DNA of 27,188 bases from an uncultured Ignavibacteria bacterium (GTDB lineage Bacteria > Bacteroidota > Ignavibacteria > Tepidaquicellales > Tepidaquicellaceae), in contig CALEVL010000146.1 in assembly GCA_937924675.1 (NCBI GenBank), positions 1-27,188 of the forward strand. Reading direction: 5' to 3'. Positions 14,994-23,092 of this stretch are shown here, piece after piece. Numbering within the stretch: position 1 is the first letter of the stretch; every line of letters starts with the position of its first letter. A program made the position numbers and the translations under genes. The notes beneath the pieces were generated by a model. The model ran no database searches and was not told where the DNA came from. It saw only the letters and a list, made by a program, of their open reading frames with translations.

Positions 14994-14998
14994 CCTTT
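14994..14998 (-). promoter_or_regulatory. Shine-Dalgarno supporting the ATT start of bshB1
   Basis: On the minus strand AAAGG lies nine bases before the ATT codon at 14984-14982. It is the only ribosome-binding-like sequence between the upstream in-frame stop and the HPDD motif, and it fits initiation at that ATT. Confidence 0.5.
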
Positions 14999-15169
14999 CT
15001 TAAAATTGAAGGTCAATATACTCAATATGGCTCTTTGAATAAATTTATTTCGCCGGAGAATTGCGCTAAACAAAGGAAATAATCGTTCAAGTTGTCATTT
15101 TGAAAATTTCATCTTTAAACTTTACGTCAATTAAGGTAATTTTGCATAAATTATCCTCAAATAGAATAG

Positions 15170-16180
15170 ATGCTTAAAGAATTTGCGCGAGACCTGAAAA
15201 CGATCAGGGAACAAAAGAACATTTCACTCAAGAGTATTTCACAGCAAACACGTCTAAATCTTTCAGCACTTGAAAGCCTGGAAAGTGGAGACTATACTTT
15301 TCAACCTCAAACTTATATCAGGGCATTCCTTAAGCAATATATTGCTGCACTTGATCTTGATGTTGAAGAGATACTTTTTGATTATGATCTTGCAAGAAGT
15401 GGTAAGTATAGACCGAAGTTCGTTCATGAGCAGGGGGCAATTGCAGACGCAGAATCAGCAGTTGAGCCGAAAGACAATAATCCCGAGGCAGATGAAGATC
15501 TTCCTCTGAATAGTGAACCTCTAAAGTCAAATTCAATTAGGGAAAAGCCTGACAAGGACAGTTCAAGTGATGTATATAACGAATTGCCTGAAACAGGAAA
15601 CAAGGTCAGGATTGTAAGAGATCCGCCGGCTAAGCCCCAGCCTGCAAGGTCCGAGACTGTTAAGGAAGGGCCTGCGTTCAATTTCCTGGGATCAAAGGTT
15701 GTAAGGAACATAATATTCGTAGTTCTTGGAATACTTATACTTGCAGGTATTTATTCTCTGATCAACATTTTATTCCTTGAAGGAAGCAAAGAAAATCCTG
15801 AAATAATAAGACAGAATTTTGACGAAGTTGTAAAGGAACAGGAGAAGAGACTGCTGGGAAAGAAGACACCGGAAGAGATCAAGGACTCGATCAAGAAAGC
15901 AAATGATGCGGCAAAAAGTGCAAATGATTCCGTTATGTTGAAGATCAGTGCACTCGAGTATGGCGAGATCTATATAGTTACTGATTCCGTAAATTATTCC
16001 GATCCTAAGAAGGTTACTTACAATGAAGGTGATGTGAAAATATTCAAAGCCAAAACAAGTCTTCACATAACTTCCGGAAACACGAAGACATTTGAAGCAA
16101 CGCTCAACGGCAATCCGCTGGTGTTTGATACTAAAGCCGTAAGGAAAGTCAAACTTACAAAAGAAGGTTTGCTGAAGTAA
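15170..16180 (+). CDS. rodZ: RodZ-like protein (HTH, transmembrane, DUF4115)
   Basis: The 336-residue protein has the RodZ layout. The N-terminal Cro/C1-type helix-turn-helix (about 1-65) reads FARDLKTIREQKNISLKSIS, then QTYIRAFLKQYIAALDLD. A charged, disordered linker follows (about 85-175), then one transmembrane helix (180-203, NIIFVVLGILILAGIYSLIN). A short coiled segment comes next and then a C-terminal beta domain (about 250-336) as in DUF4115. RodZ links MreB to the elongation machinery and supports rod shape. Here the HTH is cytoplasmic and the C-terminal part periplasmic. It is divergent from bshB1, and ligA begins 71 bases downstream. Confidence 0.9.
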   Translation: MLKEFARDLKTIREQKNISLKSISQQTRLNLSALESLESGDYTFQPQTYIRAFLKQYIAALDLDVEEILFDYDLARSGKYRPKFVHEQGAIADAESAVEPKDNNPEADEDLPLNSEPLKSNSIREKPDKDSSSDVYNELPETGNKVRIVRDPPAKPQPARSETVKEGPAFNFLGSKVVRNIIFVVLGILILAGIYSLINILFLEGSKENPEIIRQNFDEVVKEQEKRLLGKKTPEEIKDSIKKANDAAKSANDSVMLKISALEYGEIYIVTDSVNYSDPKKVTYNEGDVKIFKAKTSLHITSGNTKTFEATLNGNPLVFDTKAVRKVKLTKEGLLK

Positions 16181-16251
16181 AGATCATACTTTCAAAGGCA
16201 TCCGTCCGGAATTCCGGCAACTAACTTCATTCCTGAAAACAATTTAGTTTC

Positions 16252-18279
16252 ATGGCTTCTGATGATATAAGAAAAAAGATCAGCTCACTTAAAGAAAAGA
16301 TAGCTGATGCGGATTACAGATACTACGTTCTGGCTGAACCGAATATTGACGATTACAAGTATGACCTTCTTCTGAAAGAATTGGTTGAGCTGGAGAAACT
16401 TCACCCTGATTTAATCACCGAGGATTCACCCACTCAAAGAGTTTCAGGTATTCCCACCAAAGAATTCAAGACAATCGATCACCGTGTTCCGATGCTCTCA
16501 TTATCAAACTCTTATAATTTTGAAGAGCTGAATGAATTTGACAACCGTGTCAGAAACATTCTCGGAAATGAAAAGTACGAGTATGCATGCGAATTGAAAT
16601 TCGACGGCATTGCTGTCTCACTTGTTTATGCAGACGGGAAGCTTGTCTCTGCTGCCACAAGGGGAGATGGGTTTAAGGGAGATGAAATAACACAGAATAT
16701 AAAAACGATAAGATCAATTCCGCTGAAGACAGATAACAGTGCAGTAAGAACTTTTGAAGTACGCGGAGAAGTATTCATCCGAAAAGAGGATTTCCTGAAG
16801 ATAAATGAGCAGCAGGAAGCAAAAGGAGGAAAGATCTTTGCAAACGCAAGGAACACGGCCGCAGGAACTTTGAAGTTGAAAGACTCCAAGACAGTTGCTT
16901 CCCGTCCGCTGAATTTCTTTGCTTATTATATTTTTACTGATAAAAAGAAATTGCCTTCGCACACGGAAGGCATTGAGCTACTGAAACAGTTGAAGTTTCC
17001 CGTTAACACAATGTATAAGACTGCAAAGACAATTGATGAGGTCAGAAAATTTTGTGATGAGGTTGAGAGCATTCGAGAAGAATTGCCATACGAGATTGAT
17101 GGCGTAGTTGTAAAAGTGAATTCTTTGACTCAGCAGGAATCTCTTGGCAATGTTTCCAGATCTCCGAGATGGGCAATTGCGTATAAGTTCAAATCGAAAG
17201 AAGCAATAACAAAGCTGAAGCAAATCATACTGCAGGTAGGCAGGACGGGCGCTATCACTCCGGTTGCAGAACTTCAGCCGGTATTTCTTGCCGGCTCAAC
17301 AATCTCACGCGCTACATTGCACAACTTTGACGAGATCAAAAGAAAAGATATTCGCGAAGGTGATTATGTGAAAATTGAGAAAGGTGGAGATGTTATTCCG
17401 AAAGTCTCTGAAGTGCTTTTGGACAAGAGGCAGAAGGATTCAAAGCCATTTCCCGTTCCAAAGAATTGTCCTGTATGCAGTCATAAGCTTGTAAAGCCTG
17501 AAGATGAAGTCTATCTTTATTGTGTAAACTACGATTGTCCTGCTCAGAAGATCGGACGATTCGTGCATTTTGTCGGAAGGAATGCAATGGAGATCGAAGG
17601 GCTTGGCGACAGTATTCTTGAGTCTTTCATTGAGAAAGGTTATCTGAATGACATTGCGGATATTTACTCGCTGAAAGAATATCGTGCTGAACTCATAGAC
17701 ATGGAAAGATTCGGTGAAAAGAGCATTGACAATATTCTCACTGCAATTGAAGAGTCAAAGAAGAAATCCTTCGACAAAGTATTGTTCGGTCTGGGCATCA
17801 GACATGTGGGAGAGAGAGTGGCAAAACTTCTTGCGGACGCTTTCATAAGTTATGAGAAACTTTCTTCAGCATCCGAAGAAGAAATAATGTCAGTTAATGA
17901 AATAGGTCCGAAGATAGCTGCAAGCGTGCATTCGTTTGTGAGTGACAAAAAAAGCAGAATGCTCATTGAAAAGCTTATGAACTCGGGACTGAATTTTCAG
18001 AAGCAAGTAAAGGCAGGTGAAGAACGTTCTAACATGCTCTTTGCAGGAAAGACATTTGTCTTGACCGGCACTCTCAACAAATACAAACGTGAAGTAGCTC
18101 AGGAGATCATTGAGAATTCAGGAGGCAAGGTTACTTCTTCGGTAAGCAAGAAAACAGATTTTGTGCTTGCCGGCAGTGATGCAGGAAGCAAACTCGAAAA
18201 GGCAAAAACGCTTGGCGTGAAAGTCATTGATGAAGATGAATTTGATAGAATGCTTGCACAAAATTCAGAAAACGCCTAG
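16252..18279 (+). CDS. ligA: NAD+-dependent DNA ligase
   Basis: Complete 675-residue LigA. The Ia domain begins near the N terminus (YRYYVLAEPNIDD). The adenylation motif CELKFDGIAVS carries the nucleotidyl lysine K116. After the OB fold comes the zinc finger with C406, C409, C424 and C429. Helix-hairpin-helix repeats follow (for example FGLGIRHVG), then a C-terminal BRCT domain from about residue 595, with FAGKTFVLTGTL and GGKVTSSVSKKTDF. It seals nicks in replication and repair. It is followed eight bases later by msrC in the same direction. Confidence 0.98.
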   Translation: MASDDIRKKISSLKEKIADADYRYYVLAEPNIDDYKYDLLLKELVELEKLHPDLITEDSPTQRVSGIPTKEFKTIDHRVPMLSLSNSYNFEELNEFDNRVRNILGNEKYEYACELKFDGIAVSLVYADGKLVSAATRGDGFKGDEITQNIKTIRSIPLKTDNSAVRTFEVRGEVFIRKEDFLKINEQQEAKGGKIFANARNTAAGTLKLKDSKTVASRPLNFFAYYIFTDKKKLPSHTEGIELLKQLKFPVNTMYKTAKTIDEVRKFCDEVESIREELPYEIDGVVVKVNSLTQQESLGNVSRSPRWAIAYKFKSKEAITKLKQIILQVGRTGAITPVAELQPVFLAGSTISRATLHNFDEIKRKDIREGDYVKIEKGGDVIPKVSEVLLDKRQKDSKPFPVPKNCPVCSHKLVKPEDEVYLYCVNYDCPAQKIGRFVHFVGRNAMEIEGLGDSILESFIEKGYLNDIADIYSLKEYRAELIDMERFGEKSIDNILTAIEESKKKSFDKVLFGLGIRHVGERVAKLLADAFISYEKLSSASEEEIMSVNEIGPKIAASVHSFVSDKKSRMLIEKLMNSGLNFQKQVKAGEERSNMLFAGKTFVLTGTLNKYKREVAQEIIENSGGKVTSSVSKKTDFVLAGSDAGSKLEKAKTLGVKVIDEDEFDRMLAQNSENA

Positions 18280-18287
18280 AAAAAATT

Positions 18288-18797
18288 ATGTCAATTCAAT
18301 TGATTGAAACTTCGGGAATTTCAAAAGAGGAAATTTATGAACTTGTTGTCAAGCAAGTCAGCCATCTCATTTCAGACGAGCCGGATCTGATTGCAACTCT
18401 TAGCAATGTTTCGTCATTGCTTAGCAACTCATTCAAGGAATTCCTATGGACCGGTTTCTATATCACTTCAAAGTCTGATCCTGAGGAACTGATACTTGGT
18501 CCATTTCAGGGCAGACCCGCTTGCACAAGAATAAAGTTTGGAAAGGGAGTTTGCGGAACAGCAGCGCTGAAAAGAGAAACAATAATTGTAGATGATGTTG
18601 ATAAGTTTCCCGGTCATATTGTTTGTGACTCATTGTCGAAGTCTGAAATTGTCGTGCCGATAGTTCTGGACGGTTTTACAAGAGCTGTCATTGATGTTGA
18701 CAGTGGTCTTCCTGCCAACTTCAACGATACTGATGCAAAGTATCTTGAGAAGATTGCTGAACTCTTAACACCTGTCTTTGCTGATGAACAACGATGA
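18288..18797 (+). CDS. msrC: Free methionine-(R)-sulfoxide reductase, GAF-domain type
   Basis: The 169-residue GAF protein carries the fRMsr signature LGPFQGRPACTRIKFGKGVC, then TIIVDDVDKFPGHIVCDSLSKSEIVVP. The three conserved cysteines are C79, C89 and C113; in characterised enzymes two of the equivalents form the resolving disulfide. It reduces free, not protein-bound, methionine R-sulfoxide with thioredoxin. The active-site region is fully conserved. Its last 14 bases overlap the next gene, so the two are probably co-translated. Confidence 0.93.
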   Translation: MSIQLIETSGISKEEIYELVVKQVSHLISDEPDLIATLSNVSSLLSNSFKEFLWTGFYITSKSDPEELILGPFQGRPACTRIKFGKGVCGTAALKRETIIVDDVDKFPGHIVCDSLSKSEIVVPIVLDGFTRAVIDVDSGLPANFNDTDAKYLEKIAELLTPVFADEQR

Positions 18798-19515
18798 TAT
18801 AGTTGAACGGCTTTGCGAAAAGACAGGAATCCGTAGGAAGACATGCGGGAAAGTAGTGTCTATAATAACAGATTCAATCGAAGCTGATATTCTTCAGGGA
18901 GTGCAAATTACGCTGTCGGAAATAGGCAATATCAATAGAGTGAGAGTTAGAACATCAATTCAAGAAAACCCTGACGGAAGCTACAGAGTAGTGCCACCAC
19001 TGGTTTATGCTGAGTTCATTGCTTACAAGGAAGCTTACCAACTTACAGCTTTGCATACTGCACAGAGAATTATTTCCAGGATAGCTTCCGAAGCAGTTGA
19101 TGCTTATAAAGACGCCGAGGTTGCTTACAAACAGTTTTGCAAGATCATAAGAAAGAGTCTTAGCAAAGGCAGGAAAGTTAAGCTTAGCGGTCTTGGAACA
19201 TTCAGCATGCAAGCCCAAGGTGAAAATCAAAATGCTCTCTCAATTGAGTTTGATATTTCTCAGAAGTTTCACAACAAGCTCAATGAGAACTTCGAGAATC
19301 TAAAAGAAAAGGTGATCTTCCCAATACCACCGCTCTCAATGATGGAAAGAAACGTTCGTAAGGATATGAAAGAACAGTTAAGCAATGATACGACGAGCGA
19401 TGACAATAATTTTATGAAGAGAAGGTTAGCAATGATCTCTGAGGATCTGATTCGACTCAACGAAGAAATCAACAGCAAGTCTAAGAAGAAGGCAGGCAGC
19501 GGTCTTTGGGGTTGA
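18784..19515 (+). CDS. Tandem HU/IHF-like domain protein
   Basis: Start at the ATG giving MNNDDIVERLCEKTG (243 residues); two TTG-initiated codons precede it in frame. Residues 1-85 match one HU-like fold: DDIVERLCEKTGIRRKTCGK, then GVQITLSEIGNINRVRVR, then VVPPLVYAEFIAYKEAYQ. A second partial copy spans about 107-155 and reads EVAYKQFCKIIRKSLSKGRKV, then KLSGLGTFSMQAQ. This resembles the double-HU (HU-CCDC81-type) proteins and not classical 90-residue HU. A linker rich in Asp/Ser/Thr and a helical, lysine-rich tail complete it. DNA binding is inferred. The 3' end overlaps lnt tail to tail by 35 bases. Confidence 0.72.
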   Translation: MNNDDIVERLCEKTGIRRKTCGKVVSIITDSIEADILQGVQITLSEIGNINRVRVRTSIQENPDGSYRVVPPLVYAEFIAYKEAYQLTALHTAQRIISRIASEAVDAYKDAEVAYKQFCKIIRKSLSKGRKVKLSGLGTFSMQAQGENQNALSIEFDISQKFHNKLNENFENLKEKVIFPIPPLSMMERNVRKDMKEQLSNDTTSDDNNFMKRRLAMISEDLIRLNEEINSKSKKKAGSGLWG

Positions 19516-21148
19516 GTTTGGAAATTCTTCTGAATCCAATTGCAAATACTGTTATAACGAGAGTTCCCCAGATGCATGAATCTGCGAACACATCTCCGTT
19601 AACAGAGTAAAAAGTTTTCTCATTAATGTATCCGACTTCTCTTGTAATCAGGGCTTTTTCATTTATCTCTGTTTCATCATACATTTTACCGTATGGATCA
19701 ATGAAAGATGAGATTCCGGTGTTTGCACATCTGACGATCCATCTTCTGTTTTCAATTGCGCGCAGGACTGCATATTGACTGTGCTGATGAGTGCCGGCAA
19801 GTTTTCCCCACCATCCGTCATTAGTAATGATCACACAAAAGCCCGCACCGCGTTTTACAAATTCAGCAAAGAACCCCGGATAAACTGACTCATAGCAGAT
19901 CGCTGAATTGAAAAATCTTTCGTCATCAATTTCGAAAAGAATTGTATCACTTCCTATCTGCCAGCTTCCAAGTCCGACTCCCCATTCAACAAGATTCTTT
20001 ATGAATGGAAGGTGTTCCTGGTACGGCATTCTCTCGCTTCCTGGAACGAGTTTCATCTTGTGATAAACTTTGTATGAATTTTTGTCCAATCCCGGCTCAA
20101 ACAATACTGCTGAATTGTAAGTATCGAATTTTTCTCCGGTCTGCTTTCTTATGCGCGCATCCTTCGGAGCAGAAGATGGGTCTGAATAGTATTCAAGGTC
20201 AGGGGTTCCGGCAAGTATCGGTACATTCAGACTGTCACACAATGCTTTCAGCTTCAGGTAAGATTCTTCAAAAAGACTTTCTTTGAAATAATACGGTAAC
20301 GCAGTTTCCGGAATTACGATCATTTTAACTCCGGTATCTTTCTCGTGAACCTCCTTGATCATGGTTACATAATCACTTATCAGATCGCCTTGCTTGCCTC
20401 CCCATTTTCTCCATGGATTAACATTGGGCTGAACAATTCCTATGTCATAAGAAGCAACAGCTTTGTATTCCTTTCTTATCAGTGGATTTACGACATCGGG
20501 AAGAAAGTAAACTATGACAGCAACAAACATTATAAGTACAGTTTTCTTGACAGACCGATTTTCACTTTCTTCTATCTTGGCAAAGAACGCATAGTAGATC
20601 AGCACACTGATGATGCTTATCCAAAGTGAGATACCGTAAACTCCCGTATATTCAATGAACTGAATTTTGCCGAGCAATGATGTCTGTGAATTGCCGGAAA
20701 GCAGCCAGGGAAATGTTATCTGCCCCCATGTTGACAAGTACTCGAATGCAGTCCAAACAACCGGGAATGATAAAAGCGGAATGATGCGCACATCCTTCCT
20801 GTCAAATGTTCTGAACAGAAAGAACATTAACCCGGCTGCAGGTAAAAAGAAAAGTGGATACACGATCAGAACTGAAAGACCTGCGACTATGAGAAATGGA
20901 TCGGCATTCTCCTGCATGCCGCTGACCGAGATCCAGGATATTGCCGTGAGACTTGCGACAAAGAATACCAAATATGTTCTTCCCAAAACTCTCAACAATG
21001 ACCTACCCTTAAAGATGAGATGCAACAGAATTGCAAGTGAGAAGAAAATGAGTAAGTGAAAATCCAATGGAGGATAGGACAGTCCATACAACAATCCGGA
21101 TGCAATTATCAGAAGCAACGGTCTTGGAGGCTTGGCAAGTTTTATCAT
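19481..21148 (-). CDS. lnt: Apolipoprotein N-acyltransferase
   Basis: With the start at MIKLAKPPRPLLL the protein has 555 residues; the ATG follows the PAP2 stop by one base. An N-terminal set of about six to eight membrane spans is followed by a periplasmic nitrilase-like domain. Its catalytic triad is visible: E281 in VIPETALP, K366 in YHKMKLVPGSE and C418 in AICYESVYP. A final membrane helix is near the C terminus. Lnt adds the third acyl chain to lipoproteins, consistent with the lipobox proteins encoded nearby. It is the last gene of the ispF-pap2-lnt run and converges on the double-HU gene. Confidence 0.95.
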   Translation of the reverse strand: MIKLAKPPRPLLLIIASGLLYGLSYPPLDFHLLIFFSLAILLHLIFKGRSLLRVLGRTYLVFFVASLTAISWISVSGMQENADPFLIVAGLSVLIVYPLFFLPAAGLMFFLFRTFDRKDVRIIPLLSFPVVWTAFEYLSTWGQITFPWLLSGNSQTSLLGKIQFIEYTGVYGISLWISIISVLIYYAFFAKIEESENRSVKKTVLIMFVAVIVYFLPDVVNPLIRKEYKAVASYDIGIVQPNVNPWRKWGGKQGDLISDYVTMIKEVHEKDTGVKMIVIPETALPYYFKESLFEESYLKLKALCDSLNVPILAGTPDLEYYSDPSSAPKDARIRKQTGEKFDTYNSAVLFEPGLDKNSYKVYHKMKLVPGSERMPYQEHLPFIKNLVEWGVGLGSWQIGSDTILFEIDDERFFNSAICYESVYPGFFAEFVKRGAGFCVIITNDGWWGKLAGTHQHSQYAVLRAIENRRWIVRCANTGISSFIDPYGKMYDETEINEKALITREVGYINEKTFYSVNGDVFADSCIWGTLVITVFAIGFRRISKLNPKDRCLPSS

Positions 21149-21149
21149 A

Positions 21150-21716
21150 TCAGCTTTTGACTGTCTTCTTCTTTTTCTCAAACAGTCCCTCTATATAAGT
21201 CCATAACCAGATCACAATAAATGCAAAAATCATTCCAATAACTGCACCTCCAATGATATCAAAAGGGTAATGAACCCCGCACATTACTCTGGAGAGAGCC
21301 ATTATAGCTGCTCCCGTAAAAAGAAATCCTTTCATTCCAGGGTAGAAGTGAGAGAAGAGAGTTGCTGCCGCAAAATTATTCACTGCATGATTGGACGGAA
21401 ATGAGAATGCTTCTGAACAGTTTATGAGCAAGTGCGCTCCAGGTAATGTATGGCACGGCCGGACCCTGGCAAAGAAAGGTTTTATAATATTGTCAGATAC
21501 CTGATCTGACAGAAGTATCAAAAGCAGAACAAGAAAAGCAGAAACCCTGCCGGTCCTGCCGCCTTTGAAAACAAGGTAAAGCCATATAAGTACATAGAAT
21601 ATGAACCAATGATTTCTCTCGGTGATAAAAGGCATCAGCTTATCAGTTACCGGATTTGCAAGAGTAACATTAAGAAAATAGAAAAGCTGAGCGTCAATAT
21701 TCTGAAGAAATTCCAA
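21150..21716 (-). CDS. PAP2-type phosphatase, integral membrane
   Basis: The 188-residue membrane protein carries all three PAP2 motifs: KPFFARVRP (K79, R86, P87), PSNH (P107-H110) and SRVMCGVHYPFD (S142, R143, H149, D153). The histidines and arginine form the phosphatase site. In bacteria the family dephosphorylates undecaprenyl pyrophosphate or lipid phosphates, or transfers phosphates to lipid A; the substrate here cannot be fixed. A BacA-independent undecaprenyl pyrophosphate phosphatase is a reasonable guess beside an isoprenoid gene. A lysine-rich tail of five residues ends the chain, and its stop is separated by one base from the lnt start. Confidence 0.93.
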   Translation of the reverse strand: MEFLQNIDAQLFYFLNVTLANPVTDKLMPFITERNHWFIFYVLIWLYLVFKGGRTGRVSAFLVLLLILLSDQVSDNIIKPFFARVRPCHTLPGAHLLINCSEAFSFPSNHAVNNFAAATLFSHFYPGMKGFLFTGAAIMALSRVMCGVHYPFDIIGGAVIGMIFAFIVIWLWTYIEGLFEKKKKTVKS

Positions 21717-21730
21717 GAGATGATTTTAGT

Positions 21731-22207
21731 TTAGAACTTTGCAAGGAGCACGGATGAATATGCGGCACATCCGTCATTGCTGCCGATGAATCCGAGTCCT
21801 TCTGAAGTAGTTGCCTTGATCGAAACGTTGCTGCATTCAATTTCCTTACTGATTGCAGATTTCATTTCCGGAATGAACGGATAGATCTTCGGAGATTCCA
21901 ATATGATCACGCTGTCAGTATTAACGACCTTCCATCCCAAATCAGAAATCAGATTCATTGTAGTCCTAAGAAGAATGATGCTTGAGATGTCTTTGTATTT
22001 ATTGTCAGTGTTTGGAAACTGATGTCCGATATCCTCAAGTCCTGCAGCGCCGAGCAACGCATCACAAAGAGAATGCAAAAGTACATCTGCATCAGAATGA
22101 CCTTCGAGTCCTTTGGAATGAGGTATTTCAACGCCGCCAAGGATGAGTTTCCTGTTTGCGGCAAATCTGTGCACATCATATCCAAGACCTGTTCTTATAT
22201 CTTTCAT
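21731..22207 (-). CDS. ispF: 2-C-methyl-D-erythritol 2,4-cyclodiphosphate synthase
   Basis: Start at the ATG giving MKDIRTGLGYDVHRF (158 residues), the family's usual length; the longer frame adds 17 residues without family support. Zinc ligands are D11, H13 and H45. Also typical are ILGGVEIPHSKGLEGHSDAD, then the C-terminal signature VSIKATTSEGLGFIG. IspF cyclises the CDP-linked intermediate of the non-mevalonate isoprenoid pathway. It is transcribed first, followed 14 bases later by the PAP2 gene. Confidence 0.96.
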   Translation of the reverse strand: MKDIRTGLGYDVHRFAANRKLILGGVEIPHSKGLEGHSDADVLLHSLCDALLGAAGLEDIGHQFPNTDNKYKDISSIILLRTTMNLISDLGWKVVNTDSVIILESPKIYPFIPEMKSAISKEIECSNVSIKATTSEGLGFIGSNDGCAAYSSVLLAKF

Positions 22208-22311
22208 ATAAAAGTATTTGCAACTTATCTCTTTTTGATTTGTAATACAATTCGACAATAAATTCTCAATGCCGAACTTGATTCAATTTTAAATAGCAAA
22301 TCTTTCTCAAG

Positions 22312-22317
22312 TATAGT
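22312..22317 (+). promoter_or_regulatory. Possible -10 box for tRNA-Leu
   Basis: TATAGT lies 22 bases before the mature tRNA 5' end. A transcription start about 15 bases before the tRNA would follow. The sequence 17 bases upstream, TTAAAT, is only a weak -35, so this is tentative. Confidence 0.3.
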
Positions 22318-22339
22318 ATCTTGCCTCACTTTAAAAGTT

Positions 22340-22425
22340 GCCCGGGTGGCGGAACTGGTAGACGCGCAGGACTTAAAATCCTGTTGGCTGTAAAGTCAGT
22401 ATCGGTTCGATTCCGATCCCGGGCA
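22340..22425 (+). tRNA. tRNA-Leu, anticodon UAA
   Basis: The acceptor stem GCCCGGG pairs exactly with CCCGGGC at the 3' end, with discriminator A and no encoded CCA. The anticodon stem CAGGA/TCCTG holds the loop CTTAAAA, giving anticodon TAA for UUA codons. A long variable arm (class II) follows. The T arm is ATCGG-TTCGATT-CCGAT. The 86-base length fits a leucine tRNA. Confidence 0.96.
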
Positions 22426-22444
22426 CTAGTTTTTCCGACAAAAA

Positions 22445-22484
22445 AAATACCCTGCCGCAAAATGTTGTAGGGTATTTCTTTTTG
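22445..22484. terminator. Bidirectional rho-independent terminator after tRNA-Leu
   Basis: A perfect nine-base stem, AAATACCCT (22445-22453) with AGGGTATTT (22469-22477), is followed by CTTTTTG on the plus strand and preceded by an A run that becomes a T tract on the minus strand. It would end the tRNA transcript and also the minus-strand pseudogene whose relic stop lies 13 bases away. Both readings fit. Confidence 0.75.
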
Positions 22485-22496
22485 AACCAAGAAGTC

Positions 22497-22598
22497 TTAT
22501 TTGATTATCATCATTAGATTTGTATTTGCAAAACCTTCTATGTTCAGTCCCCGCTGTATCTCAGTGCATTTTGAAACTCCACCAAGTGGCAGGTATCG
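22497..22598 (-). pseudogene. Relic of a T9SS-type C terminus
   Basis: Read on the minus strand this ends LNIEGFANTNLMMIIK-stop. The form L.[IA]G.F..T..MM.IK is that of the last strand of a type IX sorting domain. The terminator lies 13 bases after the stop, as expected for a real 3' end. It is out of frame with the upstream pseudogene by two bases, and a repeat element lies between. It is probably the other end of the same destroyed gene, but that link is inferred. Confidence 0.4.
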
Positions 22599-22612
22599 TA
22601 GAAGAAGCAGTT

Positions 22613-22696
22613 GCCACGAATGCACGGATGAATGAGATCAATTTTGTATTCTGCAGAAGTTAAAACTAGGAAAGGAGTTATTCGTGCATTCGTGGC
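22613..22696. repeat. Inverted repeat pair, GCCACGAATGCACG family
   Basis: GCCACGAATGCACG (22613-22626) is mirrored exactly by CGTGCATTCGTGGC (22683-22696), 56 bases apart. CATTCGTGGC recurs at 23351-23360 with a diverged partner. The pair lies at the point where the pseudogene frame breaks. It looks like a small palindromic dispersed repeat without a coding part. Confidence 0.5.
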
Positions 22697-22711
22697 TAAA
22701 ATAATTCATTA

Positions 22712-23092
22712 GCCCGCGTCATTTGTTTCTGTTAAATATCTGTATGACAGTGAATCGCTGCCTCATGCGAATCCTACTTCATTGTTTAAGTATGAGAATT
22801 TAAAGATTCGATTGTTTTCAAAACGGACCACGTCCTAGTTGTCACCACTGTTAGTTGTTTTAAGAAAGTAATTTGAATCAAAACTATTTCATAACAACGC
22901 ATAGCCAGTGAGACTATCTGTGAATGTAATTTCCTTCAGAGGCTTATTGTTGAGATCAGGTAAAAACTGCTGCTGCCATGCTCCCGGCGGATCATGCTGA
23001 CAGTTGAACGCATTGATGAACACAAAGATGCTGAAGAACCAGAGGAGGTTGATGAGGAACTTGGAGCCGGAGCGATGAGATGTGGATTTCAC
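22712..23092 (-). pseudogene. BNR/YCF48-like repeat protein, inactivated by in-frame stops
   Basis: The start is GTG with a good ribosome site, AAAGGAAG, about six bases upstream. It then encodes a hydrophobic export signal, LINLLWFFSIFVFINAF. Residues 40-67 read WQQQFLPDLNNKPL, then EITFTDSLTGYAL. After a TGA (codon 68) the same frame continues with family-like sequence: NYFLKTTNSGDN, a TAG (codon 86, 22835-22837) where tryptophan of the KTTN.GDNW repeat is expected, then FSYLNNEVGFA, a TGA (codon 110), and ETNDAG. A TGG-to-TAG change explains the middle stop. The conserved frame across about 60 codons beyond the first stop shows recent inactivation. The 3' part is broken by a repeat. Confidence 0.75.

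Larger units (their letters stand above)
22485..22888. other. Accessory non-coding stretch with pseudogene debris and repeats
   Basis: No intact gene is present. On the minus strand its right part continues the decayed frame of the pseudogene at 22712-23092. The left edge carries a T9SS-like C-terminal relic ending MMIIK. Between them is an inverted pair of GCCACGAATGCACG repeats. All three are listed separately. Confidence 0.6.

Noticed and set aside
20667..21059. 130-codon plus-strand frame within lnt
   Set aside because: Antisense of the membrane-spanning part of lnt, which is clearly coding.
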